Source: Aeriscardovia sp. | GTDB taxonomy: Bacteria; Actinomycetota; Actinomycetes; Actinomycetales; Bifidobacteriaceae | Assembly: GCA_017386585.1 (NCBI GenBank) | Contig: JAFNPO010000099.1 | Location: forward strand, 1-39,523 | Direction: 5' to 3' | Length of the DNA stretch: 39,523 nucleotides | Shown here: positions 16,593-26,804 of the stretch, in pieces | Layout of the letters: each line of letters begins with the position of its first letter | Position numbering within the stretch: position 1 is the first letter of the stretch | Notes under the pieces: generated by a model | Database searches by the model: none | What the model was told of the DNA's origin: nothing | The model's input: the letters and a program-made list of their open reading frames with translations, nothing else | Program-made: the position numbers and the translations under genes

Positions 16593-17608
16593 TGGAACCT
16601 CCTCTGGCGGTAGAAATCGATGCCCAGTTCCCACAGGCACAGCAGCGAAAGTACCATCGCGTACGGCCACACCGTGATGTCGCGCTGCGAGTGCTTGCGG
16701 CGCGTTTGTTCAACAAGGTAACTGTGCGAGGCGTCAGGGGTGAGCTTGCGGACGGTGTTCGTGGCGTTCAGCATCAGCGATGTTCCCCCGAATTGTTCGC
16801 CAATCTGCTGAAGGTTCTTCGGATCCTCCTTAGAAATGGCCGGCTGGTGCGTCTTCGGATTGTCAATCCATTCGTCGCCATCCTGGGCGCTCGTCACAGC
16901 CCCGGCGGCGATGTACGGCACCTTGCCGCCGGCGGTGGAGCCGACGCCCAGCGCTGCTCCAGCGTCGACGAACTGCCGCAGCGGACTGAAGGAAGCCTGC
17001 GGGATAGTGGACGTCTGCTCACCGTCGGAGATGAAGTACAGCACGATGGTGTTGTTCGGATGCTCTTGATGGACTTTCTGCATGGCGAGCAGCAGAGTGT
17101 TGACCGGCTCGCTCAGGTGCGTGCCGTTTGACACGGCCGTTGGCTCAACCTGGAGCCCGTCCACCCAGTCATGGATGGCTCCAGTGTCCGGAGTTGGCGG
17201 GACGGCGAGGTCTGCGGAGGCACCAAACGTGACACCGGCGAAGTTCGCGCCCGGGTACAGGGAGACAATGCCGTTGACGGCATCCTTTGCTGCTTGCAGG
17301 CGCGTAATCTTCGTGGGGGAACCGTAGGTTGCATCGTCAACAGCCATGGAGCCGGTGATGTCGATGACGAAGAAGACGTCGGTCCCAGTGACAACCTGCG
17401 ACGAGTTAGTAACGGCCACGGTCGGACCCAGGCTCATCACGACCAGCACCAAGGCGATAAGTCCGCGGCGTGTCCAGTCGAGGACGGTCGAATCGGAGTG
17501 GCCATGGGTGCGCAGGAAGAGGAATAGGCCTACGCAGAATGCAGCGAGGACAACGACGTCGAAGATAATGGTGACGACCCAGTTGTTGAGAAGCGGCACA
17601 AAGGTCAT
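16589..17608 (-). CDS. VWA-domain membrane protein (BatA/BatB-like), second copy
   Basis: The 339-residue protein has an N-terminal membrane region (VVTIIFDVVVLAAFCVGLFLF and a second helix near residue 55), a von Willebrand factor A domain, and a C-terminal helix (WPYAMVLSLLCLWELGI). The metal-binding MIDAS motif is complete as DITGS at the domain start (FVIDITGSM), with a later Thr and the ISDGEQT segment. ATG 17608 overlaps the upstream VWA stop by 4 nt (ATGA); a longer frame to 17671 would overlap it more. VWA proteins next to MoxR and DUF58 are thought to be assembled by the MoxR ATPase. The specific substrate is unknown. Confidence 0.88.
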   Translation of the reverse strand: MTFVPLLNNWVVTIIFDVVVLAAFCVGLFLFLRTHGHSDSTVLDWTRRGLIALVLVVMSLGPTVAVTNSSQVVTGTDVFFVIDITGSMAVDDATYGSPTKITRLQAAKDAVNGIVSLYPGANFAGVTFGASADLAVPPTPDTGAIHDWVDGLQVEPTAVSNGTHLSEPVNTLLLAMQKVHQEHPNNTIVLYFISDGEQTSTIPQASFSPLRQFVDAGAALGVGSTAGGKVPYIAAGAVTSAQDGDEWIDNPKTHQPAISKEDPKNLQQIGEQFGGTSLMLNATNTVRKLTPDASHSYLVEQTRRKHSQRDITVWPYAMVLSLLCLWELGIDFYRQRRFQ

Positions 17609-18795
17609 CGTTTCACCCATCCCATCACAAGGAAGAGTACCGCAAACAGCAGCCCGAGAACCAGAATCCACGGGTCTGGCTGGTCGTCGAGGTCGACGGT
17701 CTGTTCCTTGGCCTTTTGCTCAATTTTCTGCTTTTCGATGCTATGAACCAGCTGGTCTACCGACTGCCCGTTCTGCCGCGTGGAGAAGGTCCCACCTTCC
17801 CACTTGACCTGCTGACGGAACTCCGAGGTCGTAGCGGCGTTAAGCGACTGGTTGTCGCCAGTGTACAGGCCATCGACACGGATTGAATTGCGCTTAGCTA
17901 GGGTCATCGCCTGGTGCAGCGTATAAATCGGCGTGCCAGAAAGCACGTTATCGGTGGCTAAGACGATGGAGGCCGGCGAAACACGCGCCTGGGTTGTCTG
18001 CGCAGAGGCGGAAAATCCGGGGAACATCGCCTCGCAGCTGACCAGACCGTCGCCGATGAGGCTCGTGGCGTTCTTGCGGTCCTGTGTCCCGGACAGGAAA
18101 TTCGAGAGGTTCTGATACTGCTTCGGCGTCATGTTGTTGATGCTCTGCTGGGTGGCTACGCCGTCGAGAGCCGTCAATGCGGAGCGCAACTCCTGCTTGA
18201 CTAAGGAATAGTCGTCGGTTAACGGAAAGACAGTCTTGGACGTAGAGTTGAAGATGCTCATGCCAATGCGCTCGGTCTTAAAGTTCTGGACAAGTTCCAA
18301 GTAGCTAGCGATGACCTGCTGGTCGAACGGTAGCGTGGAGCCAGAAACATCAAGGCACAGCACGATGTCACGTGAGGAGCTAGCAGATTCCAACGGCATA
18401 ACGGTGCTGGGCCGGGCGGCCAGGCACACGGATCCGACAAGCGCGCAGCAGGCTAGAACACTGCCGGCAGCCACACCGATACGGTAGGCGCGATAGCGCG
18501 CCGCGCTGGGAGAAGCTGTGATGCGGCCTTTCAGGCCCCAAGTAAAAAGATGGTCCTTCTGCTTCTTAACGTGGGAGGTCTTTCCTGGGCCATTGAGGAT
18601 ATCGGAGGCGCTCGCATTCTGTTCGTTCTGTGCAGCCAGCGTGGCCTTGAGGCGTTTCTCAGGACTAAGCAGCCGACCGGGGTCCGGCTTATTGGCCGAT
18701 CGGCGCGTTAGCCACAGGATCAGCAGGACAAGCAGAACAATGAGGACCGCGCCAACAATGAGAACGACAGGCCATTGCCAAACGAAGCCGTTCAT
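17605..18795 (-). CDS. VWA-domain membrane protein, first copy
   Basis: The 396-residue protein has an N-terminal helix (WPVVLIVGAVLIVLLVLLI), a basic/polar stretch of about 80 residues, a second helix (AAGSVLACCALVGSVCLAA), a VWA domain with MIDAS DVSGS (IVLCLDVSGST), and a C-terminal helix (PWILVLGLLFAVLFLVMG) ending in basic residues. ATG 18795 overlaps the preceding stop by 4 nt (ATGA) and has a GGTGG site 5 nt upstream; a GTG 9 nt earlier is an alternative. It differs from the next VWA protein by the extra N-terminal helix and linker, so the two are paralogous but not duplicates. Confidence 0.88.
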   Translation of the reverse strand: MNGFVWQWPVVLIVGAVLIVLLVLLILWLTRRSANKPDPGRLLSPEKRLKATLAAQNEQNASASDILNGPGKTSHVKKQKDHLFTWGLKGRITASPSAARYRAYRIGVAAGSVLACCALVGSVCLAARPSTVMPLESASSSRDIVLCLDVSGSTLPFDQQVIASYLELVQNFKTERIGMSIFNSTSKTVFPLTDDYSLVKQELRSALTALDGVATQQSINNMTPKQYQNLSNFLSGTQDRKNATSLIGDGLVSCEAMFPGFSASAQTTQARVSPASIVLATDNVLSGTPIYTLHQAMTLAKRNSIRVDGLYTGDNQSLNAATTSEFRQQVKWEGGTFSTRQNGQSVDQLVHSIEKQKIEQKAKEQTVDLDDQPDPWILVLGLLFAVLFLVMGWVKR

Positions 18796-19280
18796 GCAAT
18801 CCACCTACCAATCAGCGATTCGACCCAGTCGGCTGCCGCGTCAACGTTCGCTTCGCCGGCGTCTCGGTTGCGGCTGGCGTCGGCGAACTCGGGCGGGTAC
18901 AGAGCGGCGATGGTTTGTTTGAAAGCATCAAAATGCTCCTTATTGCTGACCTGGTGGCGTCGATTGAGGTCCAGCAGCGTGTTGGACGTCAGATCGGTCC
19001 CTAGGCGTTCGGAGGCGAAGGATCGGGCGATGCTAGCAAGGCTCGCATAGGCCTCCGTCTCGGTGATGTCGCCAGCCTGGTAAGAGGAGCGGATCTTTTC
19101 GATGTCGGCATCCCATTGGCTAGCCGAATGCGTGACGCTGTGGCGCCACTGCTTAGGCTTGCGCCCTTGTCGGCGGCGGGGACGCAGACAGGCGACAACG
19201 ATGGCAATTAGCGCGAGGACAATAAGAACTACGGCGCACCACAGGAAGGCGTCGACGTTGTCGATGTGCGGCACTGTCAT
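18792..19280 (-). CDS. Small membrane-anchored protein between DUF58 and VWA genes
   Basis: The 162-residue protein has one N-terminal helix (FLWCAVVLIVLALIAIVVACL, about residues 12-32), a strongly basic stop-transfer segment (RPRRRQGRKPKQ) and a mostly helical cytoplasmic part. Such small proteins commonly occur between DUF58 and VWA genes (DUF4381-like position), but I cannot confirm that family from the sequence. Both ends overlap neighbours by 4 nt (ATGA). Topology suggests that the C-terminal part faces the cytoplasm, where it could link the MoxR/DUF58 pair to the VWA proteins. Confidence 0.8.
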   Translation of the reverse strand: MTVPHIDNVDAFLWCAVVLIVLALIAIVVACLRPRRRQGRKPKQWRHSVTHSASQWDADIEKIRSSYQAGDITETEAYASLASIARSFASERLGTDLTSNTLLDLNRRHQVSNKEHFDAFKQTIAALYPPEFADASRNRDAGEANVDAAADWVESLIGRWIA

Positions 19281-20215
19281 GAGGCAGTCATCTCCTTCTG
19301 CAGACGGGGCAACAAGCTCTCCTGGTGGGGACGCATGCCGTTGCGCCGCGTCGACACGAGACGGATGAAGTTCGTCAGCATCTCGTCGCTCGAGCCGCCG
19401 CGCAGCAGTGTGTCACCGTGACGGGCCAGCGCACGGTCGAAGGCTAGTGCCAGGACGCGAGAGCGGGTGTCGATTTCACGGGCGAGTTTGCCGCTCTGCA
19501 GGAAAGCCGGCATGAGCTTGCCATTTTGCGCGTCCTGGATGCGACGATTCGTCGGGTCGAAGGGGTTGACCGGTTCAACGGAGATGAACACGAGCGGGTG
19601 ATCTTGGGAAATCGTGGCGATGAGCTTCTCGTGGCGTGCGTCCATAGCGCTGTCATCGCTAGCGATGACAACTAGGCTGTTGCGCGAGCGAATGCCTTCC
19701 GCGTAGCGCAGCATAGACGTTAGGTCGCGTGGCGCCGGATGTAGCTCTGCGAGGGAATTGGTCAGCACGTGGTCAAATTTAGGGTATTCGCCGGTGAAGG
19801 GGATACGCGTGATGGTGCGCGAATCCGCCAGGACGAGGGAAATGCTGTCCGAGCGCTTGAGGCTGAGGAGCGCGAACATGCGTAACGCGTTGGCGGCCAC
19901 GTCGAGCAGGGTCTCGCCGCTGCGCGCCGTGGCTCCCATCTGGGAGCTGACGTCGAGCATGAGCCAGACCGCGTTGTTGACTTCACGCTGCTTATTGATG
20001 ATGATCGGTTTGCCGGCGCGGCCGCTGGCTTTCCAGTCGATGAGTGCCGCCTCGTCGCCGGGGGCGTAGGGACGCAGATCGAGGTAGTCATAGCCATGGC
20101 CATACTGGTTAGAGCCGTGCTCGCCTTCGAGTGAGCCGAGTGCTGCGCGCGCGACAGGGAGCGTCAGATGCGATCCAAACACCTCCAGCTTGGTACGGAT
20201 GGGATCCTTGCTCAT
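19277..20215 (-). CDS. DUF58-domain protein
   Basis: The 312-residue protein has the DUF58 core YDYLDLRPYAPGDEAALIDWKAS (shown in the family as a conserved RxYxxGDxxxxIDWxxxAR pattern), followed by a VWA-like fold with LMLDVSSQMG in the MIDAS position and a later IASDDSAMD segment. No membrane helix is evident, unlike many DUF58 proteins that begin with two, so it is probably cytoplasmic or peripheral. It overlaps moxR upstream and the small TM gene downstream by 4 nt each. MoxR-DUF58 pairs are widespread and thought to work together in maturation or metal loading of partner proteins. Confidence 0.9.
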   Translation of the reverse strand: MSKDPIRTKLEVFGSHLTLPVARAALGSLEGEHGSNQYGHGYDYLDLRPYAPGDEAALIDWKASGRAGKPIIINKQREVNNAVWLMLDVSSQMGATARSGETLLDVAANALRMFALLSLKRSDSISLVLADSRTITRIPFTGEYPKFDHVLTNSLAELHPAPRDLTSMLRYAEGIRSRNSLVVIASDDSAMDARHEKLIATISQDHPLVFISVEPVNPFDPTNRRIQDAQNGKLMPAFLQSGKLAREIDTRSRVLALAFDRALARHGDTLLRGGSSDEMLTNFIRLVSTRRNGMRPHQESLLPRLQKEMTAS

Positions 20216-21276
20216 GGGGCCGGGACCACCTCGAGTACCTTGTCGACGACCTCGTCGCTGGCCAGGTTGTCGGCCATTGCTTCGAATGTCAGCAGGATAC
20301 GATGGCGCAAGATCTCGTGGGCGAAAGTCTTCATATCCTCGGGGATGACGTAGTCACGGCCGTTCATAAGGGCGAAGGCCTGTCCGACGCGCACTAGAGC
20401 GATGGACGCTCGCGGCGAGGCGCCAAGACGGACGAGCTGGGCCAAGCCCTTGATCGGGCGCGGTCCAGTTCCACGGGTCGTGGATGTTAAGTCGACGGCA
20501 TACTTCATAATCTGGTCGCTGACATGGACGCGCCGGGCGCAGATGCGCAAAAACTGCACGTCGTCGATGTCGATGCGCTGGTCGAGCGGGGCGTCGGACG
20601 AGGTGTCCGTGCCGCGGGACGTCAACAGGCGCAGCACGTCCTGCTCTTCCTCAGCGCTGGGGTAAGTCATGAGCGTCTTCATAAAGAAGCGGTCCATCTG
20701 AGCTTCCGGAAGATTGTAGGTTCCCTCTTCTTCAATCGGGTTCTGCGTGGCGATGACCATGAACGGCTGCGGCAGCTCAATGCGCTGACCGCCGATGCTG
20801 ACGGCACCTTCGCTCATAGCCTCAAGCATGGCTGACTGAGTCTTGGCGCTGGAACGGTTGATCTCGTCGAGCAGCACGAAGTTGGCGTCGATCGGACCCA
20901 TCTGAGTAATAAGCTTCTGCGACTGAAAATCGAAAATCTGGGTCCCCACAAGATCGGACGGCATGAGGTCTGGCGTGCACTGGATGCGCTTGAAGGTACC
21001 GGAGACCGACTGGGCGAGCGTTTGCGCCGCCGTTGTCTTCGCCAAGCCTGGGACGGATTCGATAAGGACATGGCCGCCGGCGATGAGGGATGTGATAAGG
21101 GATTCGCGCAGCATCGTCTGACCGACGACGCGCGTGCAGAAGCGCTGACGCAGCTGCGCCGTCAGTTCCTTAGCGCGCTCGGTGTCGTCACTCGTGAGCG
21201 CCGGCTGCATCTCGTTCAAAGGGTGATCTGCCATCTGTTCATCCGCCGTGAGGGGCGCTGGTGGAAATAGAGCCAT
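20212..21276 (-). CDS. MoxR-type AAA+ ATPase
   Basis: Chaperone-like ATPase that heads the operon. The 354-residue protein shows Walker A as ESVPGLAKTT (the family form of GxxGxGKT), Walker B LLDEINRSS, the sensor stretch IATQNPIEEEGTYNLPEAQ and an arginine-containing MDRF segment, with a C-terminal helical domain. ATG 21276 has a GAAGG site; a GTG 9 nt upstream is the alternative. It is the first gene of a six-gene unit joined entirely by 4-nt overlaps. The 54-bp gap to the upstream ung gene leaves open whether ung and the operon share a promoter. Confidence 0.93.
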   Translation of the reverse strand: MALFPPAPLTADEQMADHPLNEMQPALTSDDTERAKELTAQLRQRFCTRVVGQTMLRESLITSLIAGGHVLIESVPGLAKTTAAQTLAQSVSGTFKRIQCTPDLMPSDLVGTQIFDFQSQKLITQMGPIDANFVLLDEINRSSAKTQSAMLEAMSEGAVSIGGQRIELPQPFMVIATQNPIEEEGTYNLPEAQMDRFFMKTLMTYPSAEEEQDVLRLLTSRGTDTSSDAPLDQRIDIDDVQFLRICARRVHVSDQIMKYAVDLTSTTRGTGPRPIKGLAQLVRLGASPRASIALVRVGQAFALMNGRDYVIPEDMKTFAHEILRHRILLTFEAMADNLASDEVVDKVLEVVPAP

Positions 21277-21330
21277 GACCTTCACTCTACAAATCGCTCT
21301 TGAGAAATCACGTAAAGCCGGGCGCGAAGA

Positions 21331-22083
21331 CTAGAACTCCGGTTCATCCTGCGGCACTGGCAGTGTGGGCTGGGCTGCTGGCAGCGACCAGTCGATCGGC
21401 TCGGCACCCATCTGCTTCAAAGCAGCGTTAGCGCGGGAGAAGGGACACGATCCGAAGAAGCCGTGCTGGGCTGACAGTGGCGAGGGATGTGCCGACTCGA
21501 TAATCTGCGCGTGTGTCAGCAGCGGCTTGAGACTCCGCGCGTCACGGCCCCAGAGGATCGCCACCAGCGGCAACGACTTGCCATTAGCATCCGTTCGTGC
21601 GTCAAGGACACGGATCGCCTGTTCCGTGACGGCTTCCCAGCCCTTGCCGCGATGACTGGCGGGTTTGCCCGCACCCACCGTCAAACACCGGTTGAGGAGC
21701 ATGACACCTTGACGCATCCAGGGCTGCAAGTCGCCGTTGGTGGGCATCGGGATGTGAACGTCGTCCGTCAGCTCCTTATAGATGTTCCGCAGGCTGGGGG
21801 GAAGCGGTGAAACATGCGGGGCAACGGCGAAAGCCAGCCCAATGGGATGTCCCGGCGTCGGGTAGGGGTCCTGCCCCACGATGAGCACCCGAACATCGTC
21901 TACCGGCAGACGGAAAGCCCGGAAAATATTCGCGCTCACGGGAAGATAGGAGCGGCCGGCCGCAATCTCTGCGCGCAGGAAATCACCCATCCGGCGGATG
22001 TCCGCTTCGACGGGCGCCAACGCCCGTGCCCAGGAAGGATCCATGATGGCGTCGAGGGGCGCCCGTTCCGATTTTTCTACCAT
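21331..22083 (-). CDS. ung: Uracil-DNA glycosylase
   Basis: Family-1 UDG that removes uracil from DNA to start base-excision repair. The water-activating loop is [17 protein letters not shown] (Asp and Tyr of the active site), and the DNA-intercalation loop is [14 protein letters not shown]. The 250-residue length is slightly more than the usual 220-230 because of an N-terminal extension. ATG 22083 has GGTGGA 4-5 nt upstream; a GTG at 22092 is an alternative. It is transcribed divergently from the LytR_C gene. Confidence 0.95.
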   Translation of the reverse strand: MVEKSERAPLDAIMDPSWARALAPVEADIRRMGDFLRAEIAAGRSYLPVSANIFRAFRLPVDDVRVLIVGQDPYPTPGHPIGLAFAVAPHVSPLPPSLRNIYKELTDDVHIPMPTNGDLQPWMRQGVMLLNRCLTVGAGKPASHRGKGWEAVTEQAIRVLDARTDANGKSLPLVAILWGRDARSLKPLLTHAQIIESAHPSPLSAQHGFFGSCPFSRANAALKQMGAEPIDWSLPAAQPTLPVPQDEPEF

Positions 22084-22157
22084 GCTGTCCACCGTAGCCG
22101 GTCGGTGCGGATGGCGCGCGCAATCGGAGCTTTTCGTATCTCATGTGGCCATTCCAC

Positions 22158-22177
22158 TAGAATCACTTAGAATCACT
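22158..22177 (+). promoter_or_regulatory. Tandem 10-bp repeat carrying two -10 boxes before the LytR_C gene
   Basis: TAGAATCACT occurs twice with no gap (22158-22167, 22168-22177). Each copy starts with TAGAAT, a good -10 hexamer, so two potential -10 elements sit exactly one helical turn apart in the divergent ung/LytR_C promoter region. The repeat is seen; promoter use is inferred. Confidence 0.45.
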
Positions 22178-22229
22178 GGAAAAGGATTGCGTTGGCAAGC
22201 AAAACATGGTGACGGCCCAGGAGACAGAC

Positions 22230-22913
22230 ATGACAGACCATTCGCAGCAAGCAGCATTCGACGACGAGTTCGAGAACCCACGGGAAGGCCCGGTCGGTCT
22301 CCACCGCGGTAGAAAAAGCCGCGGCGCTCGCTTCCGCCCCTACGCGGTCACCGCCGTTGCTGCCATCGTCGTGGCCCTGTGTGCGTGGCTGGTGTGGAGC
22401 GGAAAGCTCCAGTCGGCGTCGACGAACTCGGGCGCTACAAGGCCCACGTCCAGCGTGCGGACGGCATCATCCGCTCAAAAGGCGCCCAGCTCGTCCTCAT
22501 CGTCCTCCGCGGACTCAACCACCACCGTCGGCGTGGCGCCGTCCCACTCGTCGTCTGATTCGTCCAATACGCCCAGTTCCACGGCGACTATCCAGAACAC
22601 AATAAGCCAGAGCAGCGCCACGTCCTCCGCATCGTCGACACCGAACTACAGCTCCCAGGTGACTATCTACAATGCCAACGGCGCTGCCGGTCTGGCTGCT
22701 CGCACGGCGTCCGTACTTGAGTCAGTCGGCTATACAAACGTCCAGGCGAAGAACTACTCGGGCACGCGTCCACAGGCAGACGTCGTATGGTACAGCTCAG
22801 CGTCCGAGAAAACGACCGCCGACGCCGTGGCCCAGAAGTTAGGGATCTCGGCAGTGGTACAGCAGAACTCCGCACTACAGAGTCCCGTCGAGGTTATCTT
22901 AGTGACCGATTGA
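22230..22913 (+). CDS. Membrane-anchored LytR C-terminal-domain protein
   Basis: The 227-residue protein has a short charged N-terminus, one membrane helix (AVTAVAAIVVALCAWLVW, about residues 39-56), about 85 residues of Ser/Thr-rich linker, and a C-terminal LytR_C domain (VTIYNANGAAGLAARTASVL to VEVILVTD). LytR_C domains occur on cell-wall ligases of the LCP family, but the LCP catalytic domain is absent here, so this is a stand-alone wall-side binding module. ATG 22230 has AGGAG 8 nt upstream; ATG 22206 would add eight residues and lacks a good site. It is probably monocistronic. Confidence 0.88.
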   Translation: MTDHSQQAAFDDEFENPREGPVGLHRGRKSRGARFRPYAVTAVAAIVVALCAWLVWSGKLQSASTNSGATRPTSSVRTASSAQKAPSSSSSSSADSTTTVGVAPSHSSSDSSNTPSSTATIQNTISQSSATSSASSTPNYSSQVTIYNANGAAGLAARTASVLESVGYTNVQAKNYSGTRPQADVVWYSSASEKTTADAVAQKLGISAVVQQNSALQSPVEVILVTD

Positions 22914-23084
22914 CCCTTGGCAGCAGACTTGCCGACAGTCGACCAGCGGCAACCTTCACCGATTCCGCTGGTAGGGATGCGTGTTGATGGCATCCTCGCG
23001 GTATCGTTTGAAGTACCGTCTGTGTGATTCTTCGAAATGCAACGGCTTTTCGCATACGTGGCGGTTTAAAGGAGTTAGGTAAAT

Positions 23085-23291
23085 ATGGCAACCGGCACCG
23101 TTAAGTTCTTTAACGCAACCAAGGGATACGGCTTCATCACTCCGGACGACGGCTCCGAGGACGTTTTTGTACATTACTCTGCTATCCAAGCCGACGGTTA
23201 TCGGACTCTTGACGAGGGCGACAAGGTCGAGTATGAGGCAGAGAAAGGCCCCAAGGGGCTTCAGGCGACGATGGCAAAGAAGATTGCCTGA
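23085..23291 (+). CDS. Cold-shock protein (CspA family)
   Basis: Single-stranded nucleic-acid-binding RNA chaperone of 68 residues, with RNP1 KGYGFIT and RNP2 VFVHYSAI intact. It has the usual start [16 protein letters not shown] and ends in a short Lys-rich tail. AAAGGAG lies 10 nt upstream of the ATG. The upstream leader could be up to about 170 nt; long leaders are common for csp genes. A terminator lies 19 nt after the stop, so the gene is monocistronic and separate from groEL downstream. Confidence 0.96.
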   Translation: MATGTVKFFNATKGYGFITPDDGSEDVFVHYSAIQADGYRTLDEGDKVEYEAEKGPKGLQATMAKKIA

Positions 23292-23310
23292 GATTTCATT
23301 CGCTTTTCCT

Positions 23311-23346
23311 AACGGGAGGGTCCGCACTAACGAGCCTTCCCGTTTT
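23311..23346 (+). terminator. Terminator after cspA
   Basis: AACGGGAGGG (23311-23320) pairs with CCTTCCCGTT over a 10-bp stem with one G-U pair, followed by T's (GTTTTTG). Confidence 0.8.
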
Positions 23347-23422
23347 TGTCTTTCATCGTATTTTCCCCACCGTATTCCCGAGGGCGATCGGATTGCGCTC
23401 TGGGTGGAGAACGGGGAGGATA

Positions 23423-23449
23423 TTGGCACTCGCCGGGGCAGAGTGCTAA
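23423..23449 (+). promoter_or_regulatory. CIRCE operator (HrcA site) upstream of groEL
   Basis: TTGGCACTC, nine bases, GAGTGCTAA matches the CIRCE consensus TTAGCACTC-N9-GAGTGCTAA at 17 of 18 arm positions. It lies 97 nt upstream of the groEL ATG. CIRCE is bound by HrcA, which represses chaperonin genes until heat stress. A further half-site, TAGCACTC, follows at 23459-23466. Confidence 0.93.
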
Positions 23450-23537
23450 CCTCGCAGGTAGCACTCGAGATGGCAGCTGCCGCGCGCTGACGGCGTCTTC
23501 TGCCAATCTCAAGTGATTCCCTTACCTATCCTTTTGA

Positions 23538-25166
<1,629 letters not shown>

Positions 25167-25205
25167 TTCGGCGACCGGTGCCTGGAGAGCCGTGCCCGGT
25201 AGTTT

Positions 25206-25253
25206 GAAACAAAAAGCGGGAAGCTTCGTCAAAAGCTTCCCGCTTTTTGTTTC
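25206..25253. terminator. Very strong bidirectional terminator after groEL
   Basis: Two 21-bp arms (25206-25226 and 25233-25253) are perfect reverse complements around the loop CGTCAA. The inner stem is AGCGGGAAGCTT, the outer parts are an A-run and a T-run, so either strand would end in T5. Confidence 0.95.
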
Positions 25254-25710
25254 TTTGCACTGCCTGCAGCTGAGCGGTCGTCATCCGTTTGCTAATCATT
25301 ACTGTCTGTTAGTGAGTGGAAGGACTGTCTGCGTCCCTGCTTACGAGCGGACAGCTGAGAGCTGTACCAATATCTCTGCAGTGGCTCCAGTAACATCTTT
25401 TATTTCTGCGCGGCGTGCCATTGTTACGCCATGTTTTTGAATTGTTGGGCGGTCGCTGTGTGCCAGAACACCACGCAGCTAGGAGAGACATTGGTAGGCA
25501 TACCGAAGACCGTCGCGTGACCGGCGACGATAGACAAAGAAACCGCTACCAAGGACGGTACAATCTACAAAAAGGTTCTATTTTGGTACTGGCTCATGTG
25601 GTGCTTCTCTCATGCGGTCGGATAGATGATCTTCACCGGCGCGGAACTCCGCGTCGACTACCATGAACGGTAGGAAGTGAGCGCTGGCCGAGAGAGAGGG
25701 ATTCGGACCT
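25254..25710. other. Intergenic region between groEL and the TPM gene
   Basis: No coding frame with family features is seen. TACAAT (25559-25564) is a good -10 hexamer that could drive the TPM gene with a leader of about 140 nt, although the -35 is unclear (TAGACA at 25531 is 22 nt away). A purine-rich AGAGAGAGGGA site before 25711 is the probable ribosome site for the TPM gene. Confidence 0.4.
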
Positions 25711-26436
25711 GTGCGTCGATGTGGTGTGAGCCGGTTTGCCGGTGTTGTTATTCGTGCTGCCGAGGGCGTTCTATGCCTAGTGCTATCGATTGTGTTGCTG
25801 GCTTTCGCGCCAGCCGATGCCTGCTCGGCAGAAGCATCCTCGCCTTCGGTATCCTCGGGCATAACCAACAACATCACCGACACCCAGAACCTGCTGGGAT
25901 CGGCCGTCACGACGGTTTCGAACGCCATCGTCGCCACAAAGAAACAGACCGGTGTTACCGTTAAGCTGTTGTACGTCCCTAGTTTCTCGGACATCCAGCT
26001 GGAGAACAACGCGGCGAACGCATCGCGTGACCCGGCCGCTTGGGCAGAGGACCTGCTGACGGCGCAAAAGCCTGTCCCGAACACTGTTCTGCTGGCCGTC
26101 GCTTCACAGGAGGGGCGTCTCGTGGCGGTAGTCTCGCGGAATTCAGCGTCCTGGCTGCGTAGCCAGAGGACTGTTAATGAGCTGTCAGATGCGGCGCAGG
26201 GGCCACTGGAGAAAGGCCAGATCCCAGACTGGTCGCAGTCGGCCCTCGCATTTCTGAACGAGATTGACGCCGTCAAGCGCCGGGCCGACGAAGCGCCTAT
26301 CCGCCGAGCTTGGACAATCGTCGGCATTGTTGTCGGCATCCTGCTGGCAGGCGTAGCTGTCGCGGTAGTTATTATTCTACGCTGCCGTCGTCGTTCCAAA
26401 CCCGGCAAGCACGCGGGCGGCCACCATTTGGTGTGA
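25711..26436 (+). CDS. TPM-domain membrane protein
   Basis: The 241-residue exported protein has an N-terminal signal or anchor helix (GVLCLVLSIVLLAFAPADACS), a TPM-like domain (ITDTQNLLGSAVTTVSNAIV, GVTVKLLYVPSF, NTVLLAVASQEGRLVAVVS), a linker with the helix SALAFLNEIDAVKRRADE, and a C-terminal membrane helix (WTIVGIVVGILLAGVAVAVVI) followed by a basic and His-rich tail. TPM proteins are membrane-tethered extracytoplasmic proteins of unsettled activity; acid phosphatase activity is reported for some. The start is GTG at 25711. Its position between groEL and the two-component genes is remembered from bifidobacteria. Confidence 0.75.
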   Translation: MRRCGVSRFAGVVIRAAEGVLCLVLSIVLLAFAPADACSAEASSPSVSSGITNNITDTQNLLGSAVTTVSNAIVATKKQTGVTVKLLYVPSFSDIQLENNAANASRDPAAWAEDLLTAQKPVPNTVLLAVASQEGRLVAVVSRNSASWLRSQRTVNELSDAAQGPLEKGQIPDWSQSALAFLNEIDAVKRRADEAPIRRAWTIVGIVVGILLAGVAVAVVIILRCRRRSKPGKHAGGHHLV

Positions 26437-26804
26437 TGCAGTTGTTGGCATTCTCTACTAACCACTTTGTCGGTACAGGTTGACGCAGATGGGCCTTTAG
26501 CTTTCCGTCGATTCGTTTGTCTATCGGAAAACGGTCTGGTCAGAAATAATTTCATACTTACTTCCCGCCAGCAGCGGGACTCGTGGGAGGGGGGGTCGGA
26601 GAAATCTGTACTTTATGGAACAATTGTCGGATTCTTGCAAGAACAACGATATGCTTTTATCCGATTGAAACGGAAAAGATTGCCTTTTTTATAGAAATGA
26701 ACTACCTACACGGATGGTTTCTCACAAAAGGCATCTTGTACTCTTGATAGAGAGTAACAGTTTTCTTTCAGAGAACGCAAAGTGAACAAAGGAATGATGC
26801 GAAT
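26437..26804. other. AT-richer intergenic region before the two-component genes
   Basis: No gene is recognised in these 368 nt. It holds a perfect 12-bp palindrome TTCTTGCAAGAA (26632-26643) and a possible promoter (TTGAAA 26665, TATAGA 26690, spacer 19). This would place the response-regulator transcript start about 100 nt before its ATG. Base composition is visibly more AT-rich than the flanking genes. Confidence 0.4.
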
